A stretch of 64,000 nt of DNA from Foetidibacter luteolus (GTDB lineage Bacteria; Bacteroidota; Bacteroidia; Chitinophagales; Chitinophagaceae), in contig NZ_VVIP01000067.1 in assembly GCF_009650435.1 (NCBI RefSeq), positions 30,284-94,283 of the forward strand, given 5' to 3'. Below, piece after piece: positions 50,438-58,709 of this stretch (within the stretch, counting starts at the first letter, position 1; the number at the start of each line of letters is the position of its first letter). A program made the translations under genes and the position numbers. The notes beneath the pieces were generated by a model, which was not told the origin of the DNA, did no database searches, and saw only the letters and a program-made list of their open reading frames with translations.

Positions 50438-50692
50438 CCCAGCAAATTGTATTGCAACACTTAACGGTTTAATCTTCTTTCCTGCTTCAATTTATTTTTT
50501 TGCACTAAATCCAAAACACTGCATTCTACGTTTCTTAACTGGCAGCAAAACTACCTGCTTTCATTGCTGCATTTCCGGTTAACCAGGCAACAGGTATTAC
50601 AGCATGCGCTATGGCTTAAGCCTGCATGATTGTGCCCGCATTCAGCCCCCTTTTAAATAACAATTTATACCTCACCGCATAAAGTTTGCGAT

Positions 50693-52048
50693 ATGAAAAA
50701 GAACCATGCCTACCTGCTGTTTTTTATTGTTTTCATTTTATTGGCGACAGCCATAGTTTTCAATTACAGCAGAAAAACAAAAGCCGAACAAAACAAACAA
50801 TACACCCTGGTTGCCCGCAAGGGAGTGGAAACGACGGGCCCCGAATGGAAAATGCTGCTGGATAAAGAAAAGAAACTGCTGGCCGATGCAAAGGCAAACC
50901 CGGCAGATGCAAAAGCACCATTGTACCTGGCCGCTTTGTACATACAGGAGGCAAGAGAAACGGGCAACCACGCTTATTATGATATAGCTGCATTAAGGCA
51001 GGTTAACCATGTGCTGTCAAATGATTCTCTCAACTTTAATGCGCTGGTGTTTAAGTCGCTCATCTGCTTATCGCAGCACCATTTTGCAGAAGGGCTTTCT
51101 GTTGCAGGCAGGGCGCAGCAGGTAAACCCCTACAACGCTTACGTATATGGTTTACTGGTAGATGCCAATGTAGAGATGGGCTACTATGATTCAGCCCTGG
51201 TAAATGCGGAAAGGATGATGAGCATACGGCCAGACCTTACCTCTTACTCACGTGTTTCTTACCTGCGTGAAATTTTTGGCGATTATACCGGCGCTATAGA
51301 AGCCATGCAAATGGCCGTAGATGCAGGCAACAAAGGCGACGAGAATACAGAGTGGGCAAGGGTACAGTTGGGGGGCCTTTACGAAAAATCGGGCGACTAC
51401 AAAACTGCTGCAAGTATATACCATACCTCGCTTGAAGCAAAGCCGGGATATGCTTATGCCCTGGCTGGCACCGCCCGTATAGCAATGGCTGCCGGTGATT
51501 ATGCAAAAGCCATTGCCAGCCTGCTACAGGCACAACAAACAATAACAGATAACAGCATACAGGAAGAGCTTGCAGAAGCTTACCGTTTGGCCGGACAGCC
51601 GCAAAAAGCTGATGCGGTTGTAAAAACATTAATAACCCAAATGGCCGCAGATGCAACCGGCAAAGATGACGGCAGTATTGGCCATTATGCAGATAAAGAG
51701 CTGGCCTATGCTTACCTGCACAGCAAGAATAACACTAAAGCATTGGAGCATGCCCTGATGGAATATAACCGCAGGCCGCAGAATATTGATGTGAACGAAA
51801 CAGTAGCATGGGTATACTACAATAACGGCGACTACAAAAAAGCGCTGCCCTATATGCAGGCGGCTTTAAAAACAAATGCTCAAAACCCCATATTGTTATG
51901 CAGGGCAGCACTGGTGTATGCAAAAAACGGCAACAACGATGCGGCCAAAACACTGCTGGCTAAAACATCTGCAGGCAACCCTTACATAAGCGGCGCCCTT
52001 AAAGATGAACTGATGCGTGTACTGCCCAAGTTTATAGCAGGCCGTTAA
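50693..52048 (+). CDS. TPR-repeat protein, membrane-anchored
   Basis: 451 residues: an N-terminal membrane anchor (YLLFFIVFILLATAIVFNY) then tandem tetratricopeptide repeats over most of the length, e.g. FAEGLSVAGRAQQVNPYNAY, SALVNAERMMSIRPDLTSYS, KTAASIYHTSLEAKPGYAYA and KKALPYMQAALKTNAQNPIL. A scaffold role is likely, with no enzyme domain. It is followed after 18 bp by the HupE gene, suggesting a two-gene unit. The 255-bp gap upstream (50438-50692) holds nothing recognised. Confidence 0.85.
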   Translation: MKKNHAYLLFFIVFILLATAIVFNYSRKTKAEQNKQYTLVARKGVETTGPEWKMLLDKEKKLLADAKANPADAKAPLYLAALYIQEARETGNHAYYDIAALRQVNHVLSNDSLNFNALVFKSLICLSQHHFAEGLSVAGRAQQVNPYNAYVYGLLVDANVEMGYYDSALVNAERMMSIRPDLTSYSRVSYLREIFGDYTGAIEAMQMAVDAGNKGDENTEWARVQLGGLYEKSGDYKTAASIYHTSLEAKPGYAYALAGTARIAMAAGDYAKAIASLLQAQQTITDNSIQEELAEAYRLAGQPQKADAVVKTLITQMAADATGKDDGSIGHYADKELAYAYLHSKNNTKALEHALMEYNRRPQNIDVNETVAWVYYNNGDYKKALPYMQAALKTNAQNPILLCRAALVYAKNGNNDAAKTLLAKTSAGNPYISGALKDELMRVLPKFIAGR

Positions 52049-52066
52049 TATTTAAACATCACGAAA

Positions 52067-52744
52067 ATGTTTACGGAAAAACTTGCATACAGGCGCACAG
52101 CATTGCTTATTACATGCCTGCTGTTTTTAACAACACCGCTGTTGGCACACACCATTAACTACGCCATGGAAAAGGCACCGTCGGGCGATGTAATGTGGTA
52201 CTATGGCAGGCTGGGGTTTAGGCACATTATACCAGAAGGTTTTGACCATATACTTTTTGTAATGGGCCTTTGCCTGCTAAGCAATAAACTAAAGGCTATT
52301 TTATGGCAGGCAACCGCCTTTACCTTTGCGCATTCAGTAACGTTGGCGCTGAGCATGAAAAATATTATGGTAGCCCCCGGCGAAATAGTAGAACCTGTTA
52401 TTGCCTTGTCTATACTATTTGTAGCGGTGGAAAACCTGCTATTGGCTGAGCTAAAGCCCTGGCGTATTGTGCTGGTGTTTCTCTTCGGGCTGGTGCATGG
52501 TATGGGCTTTGCCAGTTCGCTAAATGAAATTGGCCTGCCACTTAACAAATTTTTTACTTCCATCCTGTCATTTAACATGGGGGTAGAGTTGGGCCAGGTG
52601 GCTGTAATAGCTGCCGTGTTTGGATTGTTTGTATTACCATTTAAAAAGAATGCCAACTATCGCAGGCGGGTAGTATATCCGCTTTCTGTTGCCATCGCGG
52701 CCATATCCTTATACTGGACTGTGGAAAGAGTATTTTTTATGTAG
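52067..52744 (+). CDS. HupE/UreJ family membrane protein
   Basis: A 225-residue membrane protein with a signal-like first helix (TALLITCLLFLTTPLLAH) and a HupE_UreJ_2 pattern: RHIIPEGFDHILFVMGLCLL (His, Asp, His), TAFTFAHSVTLALS and LFGLVHGMGFASSLNEIGLP. Relatives are linked to metal (nickel) uptake or to periplasmic metal homeostasis; no hydrogenase or urease gene is nearby, so metal identity is unknown. Confidence 0.86.
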   Translation: MFTEKLAYRRTALLITCLLFLTTPLLAHTINYAMEKAPSGDVMWYYGRLGFRHIIPEGFDHILFVMGLCLLSNKLKAILWQATAFTFAHSVTLALSMKNIMVAPGEIVEPVIALSILFVAVENLLLAELKPWRIVLVFLFGLVHGMGFASSLNEIGLPLNKFFTSILSFNMGVELGQVAVIAAVFGLFVLPFKKNANYRRRVVYPLSVAIAAISLYWTVERVFFM

Positions 52745-52755
52745 AAAAAGATGTA

Positions 52756-52830
52756 GATACCGGCGATACAGTTTCATGGCATCCCAATTGCGTCGCAAGC
52801 ACTTCATCTTTCTGTTATTATGGCGGCTGC
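52756..52830 (-). repeat. Dispersed family A repeat, copy 17
   Basis: GATACCGGCGATACAG, TCATGGCATCCC, AATTGCGTCGCAAGCACTTC and TTATGGCGGCTGC. It starts 12 bp after the HupE stop. Confidence 0.8.
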
Positions 52831-52845
52831 AGCCTTGTATTGCAG

Positions 52846-53067
52846 TTAGCTGCTGAAATGCATAAGACAAGTGACGTTGCTTTTTTCGTACCGTTTTTTG
52901 TACAGCTTAGTCAATTCATTCATGGGTAAATTTTTAATGCGTTGTATAATTTCAAATGGCAGGCTCTCTTTAAACACTATTGGGTGCTTCTTCAAGCTTA
53001 GCTTCTCTAATACCTTCCTTCAAACCTTGTTTTTGGCACGCTCAATAATCATTTCTTCAATATCCAC
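52846..53067 (-). pseudogene. Decayed duplicate of the Rpn C-terminal tail
   Basis: Just after the intact Rpn stop, the minus strand reads VDIEEMIIERAKNKV then a stop; a one-base shift restores AKNKGLKEGIREAKLEEA. Further on, the original frame reads LPFEIIQRIKNLPMNELTKL, typical of Rpn-family C-termini. The start region is a near copy of the tail start of the intact gene (28-bp block at about 53040-53067 and 53221-53248). It looks like a second, different tail that has decayed by frameshift. Confidence 0.7.
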
Positions 53068-53069
53068 AG

Positions 53070-53249
53070 TTACTTATCTTTCTTTAGCTTAAGCGATAGT
53101 TTTTTCAACTCTTCATTATCCAATTCGGTATAGCGCTGCACGTCTGATAACGCTGTGCCATCTTTTATCATCTTGGTTGCAATTGCGATAGCGGCTTCTC
53201 TGGATGCCTGTTTTTTTGTTCGCTCAATAATCATTTCTTCAATATCCAT
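53070..53249 (-). CDS. Possible intragenic small protein (Rpn tail, 59 residues)
   Basis: An in-frame ATG at 53249 inside the Rpn gene opens a 59-residue product (MDIEEMIIERTKKQASREAA and on), helical and Lys/Glu-rich. A consensus-quality promoter lies 39-69 bp upstream inside the gene. In E. coli, short products of Rpn genes started at internal codons bind and inhibit the full-length toxic protein (family knowledge). Here the product is only predicted. Confidence 0.45.
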   Translation of the reverse strand: MDIEEMIIERTKKQASREAAIAIATKMIKDGTALSDVQRYTELDNEELKKLSLKLKKDK

Positions 53250-53957
53250 AGATTTATTTTTTTCACTTAGAATATCTATTGTTTTTCCAAATTTAATATT
53301 TATGTCAGGATTGGCAAAGCGTACATACTGATGCAGGAACAGCAGCAGTTTCCTTACTTTCAGCAAAGGAATTTTTCTTTTGAGCAGGTTGCGTAATAGG
53401 GAAAGTTTCAGATCAAATAATTGATTGTCATCAAAATTGTTACTTTTTAATGCCAGCAATACCATTGCTATCACTATCGCAAAAGGATTAGTGTTCTGCA
53501 AAAGCATTTTCTCATCCTGCAGTATTACTTTGTACACATTATAGCTATAAGAAAGACTGGTACCTAAAAAACTATAACTAAACTGGGAGGGACAAAACTT
53601 TTTATTCCTGTCAGTAAAAATTACAAAGGCCGTAACCGGCTTTTGCCAGGTATCCCATATCCTATAGAAATAATTAAACATACGCCTTGGGAATTCCACT
53701 TCGTTATACCCCTGCACTTCCACATGAATGAGTATCCATTCTTCTGTGCCAGACCTGGTATGGGCTTTAACAAGTTTATCAACTTGTTTAGGTTCTTCAA
53801 CTTCCTCAATAGCAATAACCTGGGCCAGTTCTTTGTCTAAAAACCCGAAGCCTTTCTGCATATCGAATATTTCGTCGGCGTCTTTGATAAAGAATCTCAA
53901 AAAATCATCAAATACGTTTTCAAGTATGCCTTTCCAAAGGGTATCGTCTCGTTTCAT
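53070..53957 (-). CDS. Rpn family PD-(D/E)XK nuclease-like protein
   Basis: A 295-residue member of the Rpn / PD-(D/E)XK putative transposase family. The nuclease core reads AQVIAIEEVEEPKQVDKLVK then EEWILIHVEVQGY (Glu-x-Gln), PRRMFNYFYRIW and VTAFVIFTDRNKKF. Rpn proteins cut DNA non-specifically, promote recombination in E. coli, and some act in phage defence (family knowledge). The C-terminal tail from residue 237 starts with ATG (53249) and could be expressed alone. ATG 53957. A family A repeat and polA follow the start on the right side. Confidence 0.87.
   Translation of the reverse strand: MKRDDTLWKGILENVFDDFLRFFIKDADEIFDMQKGFGFLDKELAQVIAIEEVEEPKQVDKLVKAHTRSGTEEWILIHVEVQGYNEVEFPRRMFNYFYRIWDTWQKPVTAFVIFTDRNKKFCPSQFSYSFLGTSLSYSYNVYKVILQDEKMLLQNTNPFAIVIAMVLLALKSNNFDDNQLFDLKLSLLRNLLKRKIPLLKVRKLLLFLHQYVRFANPDINIKFGKTIDILSEKNKSMDIEEMIIERTKKQASREAAIAIATKMIKDGTALSDVQRYTELDNEELKKLSLKLKKDK
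53288..53318 (-). promoter_or_regulatory. Predicted promoter inside the Rpn gene
   Basis: TTTG (53315-53318), a 19-bp spacer and TAAATTTG (53288-53295) on the minus strand; the same spacing as the tetR promoter. Predicted start of transcription is about 30 nt before the internal ATG at 53249. Confidence 0.5.
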
Positions 53958-54006
53958 AAAATATGGATATGTAAATTGGATTATGGGTACAACATTCTAT
54001 ACGGCG

Positions 54007-54116
54007 TACTGCCCGGCACGCAACAAAGCGTTGAAGAGTTTCCAATTCTGCTGCTTCGCCACGCAGAATTGCACAACGATGCCTCATAATAGCTCCTCCA
54101 CCCGGGGCCATAAAAT
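54007..54116 (+). repeat. Dispersed family A repeat, copy 18, with covarying hairpin insert
   Basis: It has the 29-nt hairpin at 54043-54071 with arms CAATTCTGC/GCAGAATTG, two compensated base-pair changes relative to the other two copies. Then CACAACGATGCCTCATAATA and GGGGCCATAAAATTAC follow. It ends 2 bp from the polA stop. Confidence 0.85.
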
Positions 54117-54118
54117 TA

Positions 54119-56968
54119 CTAATGGGCTTCCAGCCAATTGTCACCAAAGCCCACCTCAGCTTCAACAGGCACCCCATGTGGCAATGCCAGGGCGGCTTTC
54201 ATGTTCTCCAGTATCAAAGGTTTTAAAGTATCCAGTTCATCTTTGTGCGCATCAAATACCAGTTCATCATGCACCTGCAACAGCATTTTGCTTTTCAGGT
54301 TTTCTTTTTTCATGGCGGCATGCACTTTAATCATGGCCAGCTTAATCATATCCGCGGCCGTGCCCTGGATAGGCGAGTTGATGGCATTGCGCTCTGCAAA
54401 ACCGCGTACGGTAAAGTTGGATGAGTTAATATCCCGCAGCCAGCGCTTGCGGCCCATGATGGTTTGCACATAGCCATGTTCACGGGCATAATTAATGGTG
54501 TCATCCATGTATTTTGTAATACCGCTGAATTCTTTCTTGTAGTTGTCTATAATTTCTTTGGCCTCTGTTCTGCTGATGCCCAGGTTATCGGCAAGACCAA
54601 AAGCACCCTGGCCATAGATGATGCCAAAGTTTACACTCTTTGCTTTGTAGCGCATTTCTTTGGTTACTTCGGTTTCCGCAACACCGTATACTTTGGCTGC
54701 TGTAGCAGTATGAATGTCAACCCCTTTTTTAAAGGCTTCGCACATGTTGGGGTCTCCGCTTATACCGGCAACGATGCGTAATTCAATTTGCGAGTAATCC
54801 GCACTTACCAGTACATAATCGTTGTTGCGGGGTATAAAAGCCTTTCTTATTTCGCGGCCCCTGTCTGTACGTATGGGTATGTTCTGGAGGTTGGGGTTGT
54901 TGCTGCTTAACCTGCCGGTAACAGCTACTGCCTGGGCATAAGATGTATGCACACGGCCCGTTTTGCGGTTTACCAGCAAGGGCAACGCATCTACATATGT
55001 TGACTTTAACTTGGTAAGCTCCCTAAAGGCAAGAATATCGGCAACAATAGGGTTGGTATGGGCCAGTTTAAGCAACACATCTTCACCGGTGGCGTATTGG
55101 CCGGTTTTGGTCTTTTTAGCCTTGGGGTCAAGTTTCAGTTTTTCAAACAGTACTTCGCCCAATTGCTTGGGAGAAGCCAGGTTAAATTTTACTCCGGCGC
55201 CGGCAAATACATTCTGCTCGGCATCACGGGCATCGCTCTCCAGTTGTTTGGAATACACTTTCAGGAACGCTTCGTCAATCCTTACGCCTTCAAACTCCAT
55301 ATCGGTAAGCACTTTTACCAGCGGGTTTTCCACTTCGTAAAATACACGCTCTACTTCCTTTGTTTTCAGCAACGGGTGAAGGGCATATTTTAACTGCAGG
55401 GTAATATCGGCATCTTCTGCAGCGTAGTCTTTTATTTTCTCTACTTCCACGTCCCGCATATTGCCCTGGGCCTTCCCTTTTTTGCCAATCAGTTCTTCAA
55501 TATGCACCGGTTCGTAACCAAGGTACTGGGCGCTTAGTAAATCCATGCTGCGGCGACCATCAGGCTCTACCACATAATGCGCCAGCATGGTATCGTATAT
55601 GTCGCCCTTAAGTTCCTGGCCATACCATTTTAATACCAGCATGTCGTACTTAACATTCTGGCCAATCCAGGTAATATCGGGCTTGGCAAACAAACCCTGG
55701 AACAGGCTCAAAATTTCCCGGGTACGTTGCTGGTCGGCCGGGCATGGCACATAATATGCTTCATAAGCCTGGAAAGAAAAACTCATGCCCACCAGTTCCG
55801 CATCGTTGGCATCAAGGCCGGTAGTTTCTGTATCAAAACAAATCTCCTTTTGCAACAGCAGCTTATCTACCAGTTCTTTTATTTTTTCATCCGTATCGGC
55901 CAGTAGGTATTGATGGGGCGTATTGTGAATGGTTTTATCTGCTTTAAAACCAGCTTCGCTGCTTTCGTCTTCCGCTGTTACTGCTGCCGGTGTTTCTTTC
56001 TTTTCCTGTTTGGGTTTGGCGGCAGGGGTTTCCACCACGTTGCCAAACAAATCTGTCTGTACGCCCACCGGCGCGGTTTGAAACACATTAAACTCTTCTC
56101 CCAAAATGCGTTTGCCCAGTGTTTTAAACTCCAGCTCAGTAAACACATCCACCAGTTCTTTCTTATTCCATTCCTTCAGGCAATAATCTTCTTCATGAAA
56201 CTGCACAGGTACATTGGTAATAATTTTTGCCAGCTTTTTACTTATTAAGGCACTCTCCTTACCATTGCGGACTTTTTCGCCCAAAGCCCCTTTAATATTG
56301 TCTGCATTGGCCACTACATTTTCTACCGTTCCATATTCCTTCAGCAGCTTGGCGGCTGTTTTTTCGCCTACACCGGCAATACCGGGAATGTTATCCACCG
56401 CATCTCCCATCAGGCCGAGTATGTCCACCACCTGTTCCACACGCTCAATATCCCATTTGGCACATACCTTTTCCGCATCCAGTATTTCAATATCGCCGCC
56501 CTGGTAACCGGGCTTGTAAATAAATACGTTCTTGTGTATCAGCAACTGGCCGTAGTCTTTATCGGGTGTAACCATGTACACTTCGTAGCCGGCATCGGCA
56601 GCCTGCCAGGCAAGAGTGCCGATAACGTCATCTGCTTCATATCCGTCCAGTTCAACCACTGGAATATTAAAGCCTTTTATGATGCGCTTGATATCGTCCA
56701 GCGAATCCAGCAGGTCTTCCGGCGCTTCCTGCCGGTTGGCTTTGTAATCGGCAAATTCGGTATGCCTTTCGGTTGGGGCATGTGTATCGAAACATACGGC
56801 CAGGTGGGTGGGCCGCTCCTTATTTATCAGGTCGAACAAAGTATTGGTAAACCCAAACTGTGCATTGGTATTCCTGCCTTTTGATGTGATGCGGGGATTA
56901 CGTATCAACGCGTAATAGGCACGAAAGATGAGTGCCATTGCATCCAGTAAAAAAAGTTTCTTAGCCAT
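54119..56968 (-). CDS. polA: DNA polymerase I
   Basis: Full-length Pol I of 949 residues: 5' nuclease domain (KKLFLLDAMALIFRAYYALI; YEADDVIGTLAWQA; GDAVDNIPGIAGVGEKTAAK), a linker of charged residues near 320, a 3'-5' exonuclease domain with intact catalytic-type residues (EICFDTETTGLDANDAELVG) and the polymerase domain (SADYSQIELRIVAGISGD; KSVNFGIIYGQGAFGLADNL; LQVHDELVFDAH). ATG at 56968. It takes part in repair and Okazaki fragment processing. Confidence 0.96.
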   Translation of the reverse strand: MAKKLFLLDAMALIFRAYYALIRNPRITSKGRNTNAQFGFTNTLFDLINKERPTHLAVCFDTHAPTERHTEFADYKANRQEAPEDLLDSLDDIKRIIKGFNIPVVELDGYEADDVIGTLAWQAADAGYEVYMVTPDKDYGQLLIHKNVFIYKPGYQGGDIEILDAEKVCAKWDIERVEQVVDILGLMGDAVDNIPGIAGVGEKTAAKLLKEYGTVENVVANADNIKGALGEKVRNGKESALISKKLAKIITNVPVQFHEEDYCLKEWNKKELVDVFTELEFKTLGKRILGEEFNVFQTAPVGVQTDLFGNVVETPAAKPKQEKKETPAAVTAEDESSEAGFKADKTIHNTPHQYLLADTDEKIKELVDKLLLQKEICFDTETTGLDANDAELVGMSFSFQAYEAYYVPCPADQQRTREILSLFQGLFAKPDITWIGQNVKYDMLVLKWYGQELKGDIYDTMLAHYVVEPDGRRSMDLLSAQYLGYEPVHIEELIGKKGKAQGNMRDVEVEKIKDYAAEDADITLQLKYALHPLLKTKEVERVFYEVENPLVKVLTDMEFEGVRIDEAFLKVYSKQLESDARDAEQNVFAGAGVKFNLASPKQLGEVLFEKLKLDPKAKKTKTGQYATGEDVLLKLAHTNPIVADILAFRELTKLKSTYVDALPLLVNRKTGRVHTSYAQAVAVTGRLSSNNPNLQNIPIRTDRGREIRKAFIPRNNDYVLVSADYSQIELRIVAGISGDPNMCEAFKKGVDIHTATAAKVYGVAETEVTKEMRYKAKSVNFGIIYGQGAFGLADNLGISRTEAKEIIDNYKKEFSGITKYMDDTINYAREHGYVQTIMGRKRWLRDINSSNFTVRGFAERNAINSPIQGTAADMIKLAMIKVHAAMKKENLKSKMLLQVHDELVFDAHKDELDTLKPLILENMKAALALPHGVPVEAEVGFGDNWLEAH

Positions 56969-57055
56969 GCGGCTAAGGTAATAAAACAGATGATAGCGGG
57001 CTGCTTATAGTTGACGAACCCAGATTTTTGGGCGACGGCAAAATGAAAACTATTA

Positions 57056-58318
57056 TTACATATCGCTAAGCTTTGCCAGTGCGGCTTCCAGTTGTTCAAA
57101 CATTTCATGAATATCCTCAATGCTACAGGTGCCTACGCTTAAACGGTACCAGGGAGATTGGTTACCTGCCCCAAATGCGTAAAAAGGTACAACAGCCAGG
57201 CGGGCCTCCTTTAAAATATAAGCTGTTACATCTGCCTGCGCAGTAAGCTGCCGGCCGTTATAAAACTTGCCTGTTAAATCTAATTTGATGGTAAGGTAGA
57301 TGGCAGCCTGCGGCGCAACCGCGTCAACCTGGTAGCCTTTGTTTTTTAAGCTGGTAAACCCATCGTACACAAGGTGCAGCCTTTGCTCCAGTGCGGCTTT
57401 GTACAAGGCGAGGTATTGGTTTACCGCATCCTGCCGCAGCAGGTATCTGGCCACGGCTTTTTGTTCTGCCATGGGCGCCCATGCGCCAATATGGCTAAGC
57501 AAGGCCTTCATTTTACCAATTACTTTGGCAGGGCCAAAGCTCCAGCCCACCCGTAAACCTGTAGCGGCAAAAGCCTTGGAAATGCCATCAATAAATACCG
57601 TGTACTCCTTCATTTCCGGGCGTAGTGTAACCGGGTTATAATGTTGTGTACTTCCAAATGTTAACACCCCGTACATCTGGTCAAACATCAGGTACAGCTT
57701 TTTTTCATCCGGGCCCCGGCGTTTGTTTTCTTCCAATACCAGGTCGCAGATTTTTTCCATTTCCACTTTGCCCAGCGTAGTGCCGGTTGGATTTTGTGGT
57801 GTACACAGGCATAGCAGGGCCGCTCCTGCAACATGTGGGGCTATATCCGCGGCGGTAGGCATAAAGTCATTTTCGGGCGTTGCTTCAATAAGGCAATGCA
57901 CTCCCTGGTTCATGTGTACATAATGGTTGTTGTTCCAGGATGGCGCAGCATAAATTACTTTATCTCCTTTATCAACAATGGCTTTAAAAAGGGTGTATAT
58001 CAAAGGCCGCCCGCCCGATGCTACCTGTATTTCATTTACCGCGTATTCAAGCCCCTGGTTTATTTTGATAAAATGAGCAACGGACTGCCTTAACTCCAGC
58101 ACGCCATCGCCGGGCGGGTAATTGGTATTGTGCTGCCGGTAAGATTCTATAATGAGGTCTTCAAGCTCTTTTGGAATGGGAAAAATGTTGGGGTCAAAAT
58201 CCCCGATGGTATAATTGTAAATTTTTTCGCCCTGCCGTATGCGTTCATTAATCTCGTTGCCCATGCGCACAATTTCCGAGCCTATCAATGTTTCCGCGAG
58301 GTTACTAAGCCTGCTCAT
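57056..58318 (-). CDS. PLP-dependent aminotransferase (class I/II)
   Basis: A fold-type I aminotransferase of 420 residues: YNYTIGDFDPNIFPIPKELE, TNYPPGDGVLELRQSVAHFI, ASGGRPLIYTLFKAIVD (PLP phosphate site), CTPQNPTGTTL, and the PLP lysine in FIDGISKAFAATGLRVGWSF; the C-terminal Arg is in PWYRLSVGTCS. It belongs to the aspartate/tyrosine aminotransferase group; the amino acid substrate is not decided by sequence. ATG at 58318, 87 bp upstream of polA's start on the same strand. Confidence 0.9.
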   Translation of the reverse strand: MSRLSNLAETLIGSEIVRMGNEINERIRQGEKIYNYTIGDFDPNIFPIPKELEDLIIESYRQHNTNYPPGDGVLELRQSVAHFIKINQGLEYAVNEIQVASGGRPLIYTLFKAIVDKGDKVIYAAPSWNNNHYVHMNQGVHCLIEATPENDFMPTAADIAPHVAGAALLCLCTPQNPTGTTLGKVEMEKICDLVLEENKRRGPDEKKLYLMFDQMYGVLTFGSTQHYNPVTLRPEMKEYTVFIDGISKAFAATGLRVGWSFGPAKVIGKMKALLSHIGAWAPMAEQKAVARYLLRQDAVNQYLALYKAALEQRLHLVYDGFTSLKNKGYQVDAVAPQAAIYLTIKLDLTGKFYNGRQLTAQADVTAYILKEARLAVVPFYAFGAGNQSPWYRLSVGTCSIEDIHEMFEQLEAALAKLSDM

Positions 58319-58382
58319 AGTGGTATTCTTTTCTAATAGCTAAGGTAGGGTAATAGGCAAATTGTCGTGCAGCTTAAAATTT

Positions 58383-58473
58383 TTTTGGTTACCGGCAACA
58401 GAATTATCATGGCATCGTCCCTTGCGTCGCATTACGTTCATCGGCATATCCCTGGGCGGCATTTCAGCCCGGG
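58383..58473 (-). repeat. Dispersed family A repeat, copy 19
   Basis: GGTTACCGGCAACAG, ATCATGGCATCGTCCCTTGC, GTCGCATTACGTTCATCGG and GGCATTTCAGCCCGGGTAG. Confidence 0.82.
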
Positions 58474-58557
58474 TAGAGAAACATAGCACTGCCTGGCAAC
58501 GCTAATCTCTCATGCGGGCAAAGCTGAAAAGAAATTCGCCTGCTGAATGGCTGCCGG

Positions 58558-58640
58558 ATTGCAATGGAAACCCCGCTGAAGGTATTGTGCGTGGGTCTTG
58601 TGGCGGAGCTGGAATGAAAAGCCGGAACTGCTGTTGCCAT
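58558..58640 (-). repeat. Dispersed family B repeat, copy 5 (diverged)
   Basis: ATTGCAATGGAAACCCCGCT, TTGTGGCGGAGCTGG and AATGAAAAGCCGG align with family B in inverted orientation, but with many differences. With the family A copy it occupies most of the 391-bp gap between the aminotransferase and the response regulator. Confidence 0.55.
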
Positions 58641-58709
58641 AAAAAACAAAACCCAACAGCCCCTGACAATTCCGGGCTGTGGCTTTACCCGTATAACGGA
58701 ATATTAATA

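Noticed and set aside
53600..54330. Plus-strand frames (53643-53840, 53728-54330)
   Set aside because: Shadows of the Rpn and polA genes on the minus strand.
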